A stretch of DNA of 32,274 nt from Candidatus Thalassarchaeaceae archaeon. Lineage in GTDB: Archaea > Thermoplasmatota > Poseidoniia > Poseidoniales > Thalassarchaeaceae. Made by a program: the position numbers and the translations under genes. This document shows, one piece after another, positions 1 to 10,504 of the stretch. The stretch spans positions 1-32,274 of the forward strand of contig JAPYUB010000009.1 of NCBI GenBank assembly GCA_029942125.1. The letters run 5' to 3'. Under the pieces are notes generated by a model that saw only the letters and a program-made list of their open reading frames with translations, was not told where the DNA came from and made no database searches. Every line of letters starts with the position of its first letter. Position 1 is the first letter of the stretch.

Positions 1-3000
1 ATGGTGATTTCCGCTATTGATGGTGGCGGAAACACCGGCGGGTACTTCAGGCCCAGCATGGCCTCAACACGTGAAATCGTCTACGTTGACATCGATGATT
101 TGTCATGGAGGAACACCATCCTAGCCCACGAATTCCAGCACCTGCTACACAATGCCCGAGATCCATTCGAATACATCTGGATTGACGAAGGCAATGCAGA
201 CATGGCCGCTTTCCTCTGCTTTGGAGCATCCAACACGGTCATCGGACACGCCAATCAGTGGACCACAAACGCCAGCGCATCGGTTCGCTGGTGGAATCAG
301 CGCTTGGCTGATTATGGGGCAGGTTTCATGTTCATGCTCTTCCTTGCCGATAATCTCGGTGGAGGCTCGGCGATTCGCCAACTGGTGGCAGATACTCGAA
401 CTGGTGGGGCGGGAATTGTCCAACTAGCCCAGACACTGGGCCCAGGCAGCACACCAATCGGAACCACGATGACGGACATCTTCGCCAACTTCACGGCATC
501 GGTCACCCTCGACCATGGTACTCAAGCAGAATTCGGGCTCGATAACATCGACATGTACGAGACCTGTGGAGGCAACCAATTCTGTCGACTCCAACTCTCC
601 GGATCAAATCTGAACTGGGGTTCAATGTGGCAAAGTGGACCACACGATCTCGAAGGATGGGGCGCCCATGCATTCCGATTCAAGGATGGAACAGGATCGC
701 CTCTCAACATTATGATTCAGCCCACTGAGTTGGGCTTTGCCGCTACCACACTCACACACGATGCAGCCGCTGGTACTTGGTCGATGGAACAATTGAGATT
801 TGACCCCCTGACTGGAATTGGGACGGCCCTGATTCCTAGTTTTGGCAACATCACAGATGATGTGTACCTCATCGTCTGGTACGAGAGTGGTGTCGATGAC
901 TGCGACTATACCAGTCCGAATTGCGCCTTCCCTGGTGGAACGGAATATCCCATCGCTTCATTCGATGTGATGGCTGGACTCATCACCCAACCAGCTCAGA
1001 TTGCTGTCGCTCAAGAATTCACAAGCGATCGAGATCAAGATGGGGACCATGACACCGTCGAAGCGACCGTTGAGGTCACATCATCCGCTTTTTACGAAGT
1101 TCTGGACATTGAGGTCAAGGCTTACGATAACAACACCCTCCAAGATTCGCTTTCCTTCTCCATGGAAGCGGGTAACAATATCCCTGTTAATCGAACAGTT
1201 TGGTACACACCGCCATGGGATGGCGATTGGACTCTACATTTCACGATGAGGAATCAAATTGGAGAGATTGTCGATGAGGCTCTCACCCTCCCACTAACAT
1301 TGGCGAATATGGCACCAGTCGCTGAAGGAAGTGCGTCGGCGAATGCAACACAGACGTGGTTGCCTCTGCAATTCTTTGGTGCTGGATATGACCTATGGGG
1401 CCTTGGAATGACGAATGCGTCCTTCACCCACAATGAGACACCAATTGGATACAATTGGGACTTCGGAGATGGTTCATCCGGATCTGGTCTCAAGGATCCA
1501 CTGCGTGCTTGGCAGATTCCAGGGATGTACAATGTCACCTTGAGTGTAGTCGATCAAGGTGGAGGCGTCAGCTCGAACCAGATGTGGGAGATTAGCGTCA
1601 ATGACACCGAAGTTCCCGTCCCTCAAATCGACGTTGGTTCACCACCAGTAGCAATCTCAGACCCTTACACATTACTTACATCTCAACGGGTTCAATTCTC
1701 TGCAGCGAGGACTGATGACAATGTTCCGCTCAATCAATTAATCTTCACGTGGGACTTTGGAGACGGAACAATCCTCAATGGCCAAGGCCTCTACGACGTA
1801 TCACACGAATGGGCGACTGGGTCCTCGAACGGTACTGCATACAATCTGACCTTGTATGTTGACGACGGGGCACATGTAGCCAATATGACGGTCACCATTC
1901 TAATCATGAACAGGGTGCCACGGCAGGTTTGGTTTGAGGACATGGAGACCACAACCTTGACCCCTCTGCTGATGCCGACAGTATTCATCGATGATGATGG
2001 TACAATCATGTCTACGGATTGGTGGTTTGATGAGAATGTCAATCTGGATGGAGGCATTGTAACTCTGGCTTCACCATTTGTTTCCAACCACAGCACAGAT
2101 GCGAATCCATCACCTGCATGGGCAACCCCTGGTTGGAAGAATATCACAATCTATGCGATTGATAATGCAGGGGATGTAAGTTCCACTGTTTTGCGTGTTG
2201 AAGTCTTCAATCAACGTCCAGTGGCCATCTTCCCACGACCCGATGATGGAACTACCAATACAATGTACTCGTTCCTCTCCTCGTCATTTGATCCAGACGG
2301 AAATTCGGGCAACATGAGTCACAATTGGACCATCACTGGAATCCAAGACCCAATCACCAACAATCAGGTGAATCACATGTTCACAGTTCCCGGCGTCTAT
2401 GTCGTATCCTTGGTAGTCACCGATGAAAGAGGCCTAGACTCACTACCGAAGAGTTACACCATTCACATCGCAAATCCACTACCAATGCCGATGCTTTCTG
2501 TAAACGAAGCTTGGCTCAATGGAAACATTGTCACGATGCCTGGTTCGGATTTATCCGTCTACACTTGGCGTCGTACCTTTACAGATTTAGGGGATATTTT
2601 CGTTGCACCAGGAACAGTTCTTCGATTCTCATCAGATGGTTCACGAGACATGGATGCCGCCTTTGATGGCATGGATAACCCTGACCAGAATGCGGCAGAT
2701 TGGAATGGAATCGTCGACACCACCTGGAGTTGGGGTGATGCATCGCCACCCTCGCATGCATACGATGCATGGCACATCTTTGAGCAGCCCGGATTCTACA
2801 CTGTGACCCTGACTGTAAGAGACGGATATGGGACCGGTGACAGCAATTCAACAACGATTGGGGTCTGGGTTTCCAGCACGCCTGTAATTCTCTCAGAGGA
2901 AATCATCGGAGATGGAAGCGCATTCAGTGGTGAGATGAACATCATGGAAGCAATAGCTCAAGATGTTGACTTAGATTCAGGAATGAAGGCATGGCGAGAC

Positions 3001-3603
3001 GATGATGTGCTTTCAGATAGTGATAATGATGGCGTTGCTGACAATGATCAAGACACCCCGCTGAATGTGGATCTCGCCTATTGGTGGGATCTTGACGACA
3101 GTGTAGATGACGATGGAAATGGAAATTTCAATGATGATTGGACTACTAACCTCAACGTTCGAGAAGGACGGGGGATTGATGCGCAATGGAACGAATCAGG
3201 TGAATATTTGATTCGATTGATGGTCTGTGATGACACAGCAGTTTGCACAATTGAAACCTATGAAATCATCGTCCGAGACCCCGATGCAGCAGACGATGCA
3301 CTCGGAGATTTGTCATGGAAGGATCTGCTCCCTTCAGCCGATTCAGGGAGTTTGTACATCCTCATCCTCATCGCTCTAGTCCTGACCCTTGGATGGCTGG
3401 TCATGCGTGAGCCCGAAGAGATTGAAATGGAGGCTGAGGAAGCGGCCAGTACCTACGATGTTGCCGAAGTTCACACAGAAGGTGGAATTTTGGGCATGGA
3501 CCAGCACGCACCTCCCCCCAAGCCGACGCATTTGGCCAAGGAGGATCGCCGCAGCAAGGAATCGGGTTATGTGCGACCTGTCACCAGCAGACGCCGGCGG
3601 TGA
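1..3603 (+). CDS. Large secreted, membrane-anchored protein: N-terminal zincin-type metallopeptidase region, multiple PKD domains, C-terminal TM; probably 5'-truncated by the window edge
   Basis: Open from base 1. AHEFQHLLH (HExxH) followed by WIDEGNAD, as in M6/M30-like zincins. Repeated PKD-like motifs (YNWDFGDGSSG, FTWDFGDGT, STWSWGDASPP). TM segment LYILILIALVLTLGWLVM and a basic cytoplasmic tail ending in RRRR. Confidence 0.8.
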   Translation: MVISAIDGGGNTGGYFRPSMASTREIVYVDIDDLSWRNTILAHEFQHLLHNARDPFEYIWIDEGNADMAAFLCFGASNTVIGHANQWTTNASASVRWWNQRLADYGAGFMFMLFLADNLGGGSAIRQLVADTRTGGAGIVQLAQTLGPGSTPIGTTMTDIFANFTASVTLDHGTQAEFGLDNIDMYETCGGNQFCRLQLSGSNLNWGSMWQSGPHDLEGWGAHAFRFKDGTGSPLNIMIQPTELGFAATTLTHDAAAGTWSMEQLRFDPLTGIGTALIPSFGNITDDVYLIVWYESGVDDCDYTSPNCAFPGGTEYPIASFDVMAGLITQPAQIAVAQEFTSDRDQDGDHDTVEATVEVTSSAFYEVLDIEVKAYDNNTLQDSLSFSMEAGNNIPVNRTVWYTPPWDGDWTLHFTMRNQIGEIVDEALTLPLTLANMAPVAEGSASANATQTWLPLQFFGAGYDLWGLGMTNASFTHNETPIGYNWDFGDGSSGSGLKDPLRAWQIPGMYNVTLSVVDQGGGVSSNQMWEISVNDTEVPVPQIDVGSPPVAISDPYTLLTSQRVQFSAARTDDNVPLNQLIFTWDFGDGTILNGQGLYDVSHEWATGSSNGTAYNLTLYVDDGAHVANMTVTILIMNRVPRQVWFEDMETTTLTPLLMPTVFIDDDGTIMSTDWWFDENVNLDGGIVTLASPFVSNHSTDANPSPAWATPGWKNITIYAIDNAGDVSSTVLRVEVFNQRPVAIFPRPDDGTTNTMYSFLSSSFDPDGNSGNMSHNWTITGIQDPITNNQVNHMFTVPGVYVVSLVVTDERGLDSLPKSYTIHIANPLPMPMLSVNEAWLNGNIVTMPGSDLSVYTWRRTFTDLGDIFVAPGTVLRFSSDGSRDMDAAFDGMDNPDQNAADWNGIVDTTWSWGDASPPSHAYDAWHIFEQPGFYTVTLTVRDGYGTGDSNSTTIGVWVSSTPVILSEEIIGDGSAFSGEMNIMEAIAQDVDLDSGMKAWRDDDVLSDSDNDGVADNDQDTPLNVDLAYWWDLDDSVDDDGNGNFNDDWTTNLNVREGRGIDAQWNESGEYLIRLMVCDDTAVCTIETYEIIVRDPDAADDALGDLSWKDLLPSADSGSLYILILIALVLTLGWLVMREPEEIEMEAEEAASTYDVAEVHTEGGILGMDQHAPPPKPTHLAKEDRRSKESGYVRPVTSRRRR

Positions 3604-3607
3604 CCCA

Positions 3608-4576
3608 GTGATAGCCAAAGGACGGCGGCGCGGCACGACACTTGCAGTAATCCTGCTTCTCCTGCCATTGCTCTCTGTGATATCCTATGAGATGGGTATA
3701 GACTTCGCACCTGCCGCTTCAGCTGCTTCCGATTGCGGGCAAGGGGAACAACCGGGGGCTCTCGATGAGGATATGGTTGAAGATTTCAGGTTGACAGGAA
3801 GTGGGTGGCTTGGTGATGGTGACCGATGGGAGATTGCAGAGGATGAAGAAGACTATCAGATTACATACCGAGATCTGTCCAGTCTCTCGTCCTCATTCTA
3901 CACCTCATTCGTTCTGAACAATGATTCCGCAGTTGGTCTGAGAATGAATATGACCACAGGTTGGAAATACACCATCTGCATCAATATGCAGCCCCTCAAT
4001 GGGTCCGAGGATAGACCCATTGCAGATGTTTATCTGCTTCAAGAAAATGACTTCTCGCAATATGAATTCGATTTCGATTCCAGGCACGACGATTGGGATG
4101 GAATGCGAGAAGATATTGCACACTCGGCTCCTTGGTTACAGAACCTGATTCTGTGGCATCCTTTCAGAGATGTGCATTCATACGAGAAATTGGACAAGGT
4201 CGAGTTTGCGGTGGCACTGGATCATGAAGAGCGAAGTTATTCTATCTGGGACGATTATGCACAACCTGAGACGATGTTTTTGATGATTGAATCATGGAAT
4301 AACATTCGCGATTATGATGCCAAACCACAGGAATCCAACTACAGTGTAGATGTTACCGTTCTTGTCGAAGAGCGATTCTCCCTGCCAAACTGGACGGTGT
4401 CCATGGTTTGTTGCGGGGGACTGTTGGGGATTATGGCTTCACCGTTCCTCGTTCACCGACGTTACATGAAAGCAGGATTGGTCGCCATAGAAGCAGGCGG
4501 TGGAGACATGATGCCTCATCTCGAAACAGCGCCAAAGAAGCCTTCTGTGACACCGGCTCTAACCGAACAAGGGTGA
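3608..4576 (+). CDS. Hypothetical exported protein with N- and C-terminal hydrophobic segments
   Basis: The ORF track begins at 3389, but the hydrophobic N-terminus TTLAVILLLLPLLSVISYEMG follows an in-frame GTG at 3608, 5 nt after the upstream stop. C-terminal TM MVCCGGLLGIMASPFLVHRRYM. Confidence 0.65.
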   Translation: MIAKGRRRGTTLAVILLLLPLLSVISYEMGIDFAPAASAASDCGQGEQPGALDEDMVEDFRLTGSGWLGDGDRWEIAEDEEDYQITYRDLSSLSSSFYTSFVLNNDSAVGLRMNMTTGWKYTICINMQPLNGSEDRPIADVYLLQENDFSQYEFDFDSRHDDWDGMREDIAHSAPWLQNLILWHPFRDVHSYEKLDKVEFAVALDHEERSYSIWDDYAQPETMFLMIESWNNIRDYDAKPQESNYSVDVTVLVEERFSLPNWTVSMVCCGGLLGIMASPFLVHRRYMKAGLVAIEAGGGDMMPHLETAPKKPSVTPALTEQG

Positions 4577-5374
4577 TTATTCGTACTCTAGGATGCCCCA
4601 AGCAGTCCGCAAGTCGTTGATATTGATATGCCCCCGTTTGACCAATGAGTAATCTCGGTCAAGGGTGGTGTACACCAAGGGTTGTTTGAGTAAGGGTGCA
4701 TGAATTCGAGTCCAATCCCCTCCACGTCCGTTACCCATCAATGCGACGTTGATGTCACTATCTGACAGAGTATGAGCGGCTTCAAAGATATGAAGACTGG
4801 CCGAATGTTCAACGCCTTTGTAGCAACACTTGATGATGTCTCCAGCGTCAGAATTGGCCGTTACATATTCGATAATTTCTTCCGCGGATGATACTGCAGG
4901 AAGATGACTAGAAGCAATGATTGAGGTACCCTCCCCACAGGCCTTAACCAAGGCCTTACGAGCCTTCGACGCGATGGAAATCTCAAGATCAATCCAAGAT
5001 ACTTCACTCTCTATTGCAACCTTCAAAATCGCAACACGAGCACCCTCATCACCATGAAAATAACCCCCTTCAGCAGAGGAACGACAAGTGAAGATAACAG
5101 GAATCTGAATTCCATCCTTGAGAGTTTGGACTGAGGATTCAACCTCGACATCAGCAATGGGGCGCTGCTCCATAATCGGTTCCTGTTTCTGACTGACTTC
5201 ATCACCATCTTCATTCTTGATGATGATTGGATCGATTTCAATACGATTTACGTAGAGATTGTCAAAGCAAACTTCGACCACATCGGCGCCCGCAGCTGTC
5301 GCTCGGCTAGCATCACGAATCATGTCCTCAACGCTGTGTCCACGCAATGTTACGCAGATTTGAGTCTCAGTCAT
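4577..5374 (-). CDS. aroD: 3-dehydroquinate dehydratase, type I (divergent)
   Basis: Type I DHQase-like motifs: VVEVCFDNL, PVIFTCRSSAEGGYF, WIDLEIS, IIASSH (catalytic His candidate), DIIKCC (Schiff-base Lys candidate), MGNGRGGDWTRI. Start taken at the internal Met (MTETQICVTLRGHS); the ORF track extends to 5392. Confidence 0.75.
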   Translation of the reverse strand: MTETQICVTLRGHSVEDMIRDASRATAAGADVVEVCFDNLYVNRIEIDPIIIKNEDGDEVSQKQEPIMEQRPIADVEVESSVQTLKDGIQIPVIFTCRSSAEGGYFHGDEGARVAILKVAIESEVSWIDLEISIASKARKALVKACGEGTSIIASSHLPAVSSAEEIIEYVTANSDAGDIIKCCYKGVEHSASLHIFEAAHTLSDSDINVALMGNGRGGDWTRIHAPLLKQPLVYTTLDRDYSLVKRGHININDLRTAWGILEYE

Positions 5375-5507
5375 CGAGGCGGGGACCCACACCCCCTGTT
5401 TAACCGTATTTGAGACCGCAGTGGCGCGAGCCCCCCCCTCTAAATTTTCTATTCGGACATAATTGAAGTGTCAATTCCAACGTAGTGATGCGGTTTCGAA
5501 TCGTAAT

Positions 5508-5532
5508 AAACAACGCGAAAACAGCGTTGTTT
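5508..5532. promoter_or_regulatory. 9-bp inverted repeat AAACAACGC-N7-GCGTTGTTT in the aroD/gyrB divergent intergenic region
   Basis: Perfect inverted repeat read from the sequence, followed by a short T run on the + strand. Confidence 0.4.
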
Positions 5533-5587
5533 TACGAGAATAAGCGGAGCATTCAATAACCACCAGAGGCCACCAGAAAATGTCCCG

Positions 5588-5611
5588 TGAGGACCCCTTA
5601 GGGGGTCCTCA
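5588..5611 (+). promoter_or_regulatory. Strong hairpin in the gyrB 5' leader (TGAGGACCCC-TTAG-GGGGTCCTCA)
   Basis: Perfect 10-bp stem with a 4-nt loop, ending about 28 nt before the gyrB ATG. Confidence 0.5.
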
Positions 5612-5635
5612 ACGAATATAGAAAAGAGGGTATAG

Positions 5636-7630
<1,995 letters not shown>

Positions 7631-7636
7631 GGTGAT

Positions 7637-10372
7637 TTGATGAGTGACGAAGATCTACCAGTAAATCCAACAGACAATCAAGTTCGACACACGATCGATC
7701 AAGAGATGACAACATCATACATCGACTATGCAATGTCTGTGATTATTGGACGTGCCTTGCCCGAAGTTCGTGATGGACTGAAGCCGGTTCACCGCCGCGT
7801 TTTGTTTGGCATGTACGAGGCAGGACATACATCTGACCGTTCATACTCCAAATCTGCCCGCTCAGTGGGTGAAGTCATGGGTAAATTTCACCCACATGGC
7901 GACCAATCCATCTACGACACAATGGTTCGCATGGCTCAGGATTTCAGTTTGCGATATCCATTGATTGATGGACAGGGAAATTTCGGAAGTATCGACGGCG
8001 ATAAGGCCGCTGCAATGCGCTATACAGAAAGTCGGCTACATCGATTGGCCAAGCACATGTTGGACGATATCAAGAAAGATACTGTGGATTTTCAACCGAA
8101 CTTTGATGATTCGGAACAAGAACCCCAGGTATTGCCTGCTCGATTGCCCAACCTACTCCTCAATGGAAGCGATGGGATCGCTGTAGGTATGGCAACAAAA
8201 ATTCCGCCACATAATCTGATAGAAGTGGCTTCTGCAGTCCATTTACACGTCGATCGGATCATAGAAGAGGGAGAAGAAAACGGTGACCCGGAAAACCTAC
8301 CAGCAATCGACGTGGGTGAATATATGCAACATATGAAGGGCCCAGATTTCCCCACGGGTGCAACCATTCATGGCGTCGATGGCATTCGTGATATGTACGA
8401 AACTGGGCACGGTAGATTCCATGTACGAGCCCATTCCGAGGTATTTGATGATGACAAAGGAAAGCGCATTGTGATTCATGAAATCCCCTACCAAGTAAAG
8501 AAAGCGGCGATGCTAATAGCCATTGCAGATTTGGTGAGGAAGGAAACTGTCAAGGGAATTCGAGATATTCGTGATGAATCGAGCAAAGAAGGCATTCGCG
8601 TTGTCATTGAAATCAAGCAAAATGCAGATCCGCATGCCGTACTAAATCAGCTGTATCGCTCCAGTCGCCTGCAAGAATCATACTCAGCTAACATGATGGG
8701 AATTATCAACAAACAACCGGTCCAACTAACTCTCCCTGTGATACTACACACATATGTACGACATCGAGAAGAAGTCATTCGACGTCGCACACAATTTGAT
8801 CTTGCAAAGGCCGAAGCACGTGCGCATATTCTCGAAGGGCTTGTCAAAGCACACGCACGTATTGATGATGTTGTAGCGGCTGGTAAAGGTGCAGATAGTC
8901 GTGAACATTTTGAGAAAGTTTTGCGCGGCGAGGTCACATTTGGAAAAATTTCTGCCTTCGATTTCTCAGAACCACAGGCCAAGGCGATTGCAGAACGCCG
9001 ACTCTACCAACTCTCAAAGATGGATACCCAGAAAGTAGACAATGAATTCAACGAACTCAAAATTGACATTACTGAATACAACTCCATTCTGGCAAGTCGT
9101 GGCCGACAACTGGAAATCCTGTTAACCGAATTGGATGAAATGGTCGAAAAACATGGCGATGAACGTCGCACCAATATCGATCCCATGCCACTTTCAATGG
9201 ATCGTGAAGATCTCGTCGAAGAACGTGCAATTGTCATCTCTCTTTCTGAGGACAATTACATCCGCCACCTTCCAGTTGAAGCATTCCGTGTGCAACATCG
9301 TGGAGGAAAGGGTCTCAAAGGAGTTACCACGAAAGATGAAGATTTCCCTAAATCCATCCTCACCTGCTTCAGCAAGGATCGCCTTCTCATCTTCACCGAT
9401 CAAGGACGAGTCTACGGACTCAAGGCGTGGGAAACACCGCAAGGTAGCCGTCATAGTCGTGGAAGCCACATTCGTAATTTGATTGAGCGATTGCGAGAGG
9501 AAGAAAAGGTCGTGACAATTCTCCCCATTTCCAAGGAATTGCAAGAAAATCCGGATGGACATTACCTAATATTTGCCACCCGCGAAGGAATTGTCAAACG
9601 CTCCAAGTTAGGAGATTATACACGCATCAATCGAAATGGTAAGTACGCCCTGAAATTCAAGACGGAAACTGATGCTCTGGTCGCTGTACGTGAAGCTACT
9701 GAGGAAGACCATGTGGTGATGGTGTCAAAATTCGGAAGAGCCTGTCGATTCAAACCGAGTCAAACAAAAGAAAATCCTGACGGGTCAATCGGATTCACTG
9801 TCAAGGTCCAAGGGCGGGTCACCGGTGGCGTACGTGGAATGAATCTCAAGAAAGCTGACGAAGTTGTCGGCATGATTGCCACGTCGAACGAGGAGACACA
9901 CGTACTGACCCTTTCTAAATTCGGCATGGCAAAGCGAAGCGTTCTCGGCGATGGTGAAATGCACAACGTACTCGACGCTCAAGGCGAACAAGTCTGGGAC
10001 GATCGGACTGGAAAACCAAAGTTAGAACGCGATGGTTATCGAAAGACCAATCGGGGTATGAATGGGGTGAGGACCATGAACCTCAATGAAGCCGCTGGGG
10101 ATGAAATTGTTCGCGTACACACCATCCCCGATTTAGGTGACCAAATCTTCCTCTTGACTGGAAAAGGCATGATGATTCGAGTCCGTGCCGACCAAACCAA
10201 AGAGACCACTGGTAAGGTGACCAAGGGCACGCGAGTGATGGAATTACGCGATCGTGACAAGGGTGGATTCGTTGACGAGATTATATTCTCAGCACGGCTG
10301 CCTGCAGTACTCATTGATGAAGAGGATGCTGAGCCTGAAGCCGAGCCCGTGGTGGATGATGAGGAAGAGTGA
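7637..10372 (+). CDS. gyrA: DNA gyrase subunit A
   Basis: Directly follows gyrB. YIDYAMSVIIGRALPEVRDGLKPVHRRVL, RYTESRL (catalytic Tyr), and GyrA-box variant QHRGGKG. Acidic C-terminal tail. Confidence 0.97.
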   Translation: MMSDEDLPVNPTDNQVRHTIDQEMTTSYIDYAMSVIIGRALPEVRDGLKPVHRRVLFGMYEAGHTSDRSYSKSARSVGEVMGKFHPHGDQSIYDTMVRMAQDFSLRYPLIDGQGNFGSIDGDKAAAMRYTESRLHRLAKHMLDDIKKDTVDFQPNFDDSEQEPQVLPARLPNLLLNGSDGIAVGMATKIPPHNLIEVASAVHLHVDRIIEEGEENGDPENLPAIDVGEYMQHMKGPDFPTGATIHGVDGIRDMYETGHGRFHVRAHSEVFDDDKGKRIVIHEIPYQVKKAAMLIAIADLVRKETVKGIRDIRDESSKEGIRVVIEIKQNADPHAVLNQLYRSSRLQESYSANMMGIINKQPVQLTLPVILHTYVRHREEVIRRRTQFDLAKAEARAHILEGLVKAHARIDDVVAAGKGADSREHFEKVLRGEVTFGKISAFDFSEPQAKAIAERRLYQLSKMDTQKVDNEFNELKIDITEYNSILASRGRQLEILLTELDEMVEKHGDERRTNIDPMPLSMDREDLVEERAIVISLSEDNYIRHLPVEAFRVQHRGGKGLKGVTTKDEDFPKSILTCFSKDRLLIFTDQGRVYGLKAWETPQGSRHSRGSHIRNLIERLREEEKVVTILPISKELQENPDGHYLIFATREGIVKRSKLGDYTRINRNGKYALKFKTETDALVAVREATEEDHVVMVSKFGRACRFKPSQTKENPDGSIGFTVKVQGRVTGGVRGMNLKKADEVVGMIATSNEETHVLTLSKFGMAKRSVLGDGEMHNVLDAQGEQVWDDRTGKPKLERDGYRKTNRGMNGVRTMNLNEAAGDEIVRVHTIPDLGDQIFLLTGKGMMIRVRADQTKETTGKVTKGTRVMELRDRDKGGFVDEIIFSARLPAVLIDEEDAEPEAEPVVDDEEE

Positions 10373-10417
10373 ACAAACCACTCGCCTTAAATGAAAATTG
10401 ACGGTGGAACGGCTGCT

Positions 10418-10504
10418 GCGACGTTCGCATAGCCTGGCCATCGCGCTGGATTGCTAATCCAGTGGGTTTTACCCGCGGGAGTTCAAATCTCCCACGTCGC
10501 GCCA
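10418..10504 (+). tRNA. tRNA-Ser (anticodon GCT), CCA encoded
   Basis: Acceptor stem GCGACGT/ACGTCGC plus discriminator G and CCA. Anticodon arm CTGGA-TTGCTAA-TCCAG. Long variable arm GGGTTTTACCC. T arm GGGAG-TTCAAAT-CTCCC. Confidence 0.92.

Noticed and set aside
1791-2147. 118-aa minus-strand ORF inside the PKD/zincin gene
   Set aside because: Antisense shadow ORF with no motif or ribosome-binding support.
3389-3607. Upstream extension of the exported protein ORF
   Set aside because: Overlaps the end of the PKD/zincin gene in another frame and lacks a sensible signal peptide; GTG 3608 fits better.
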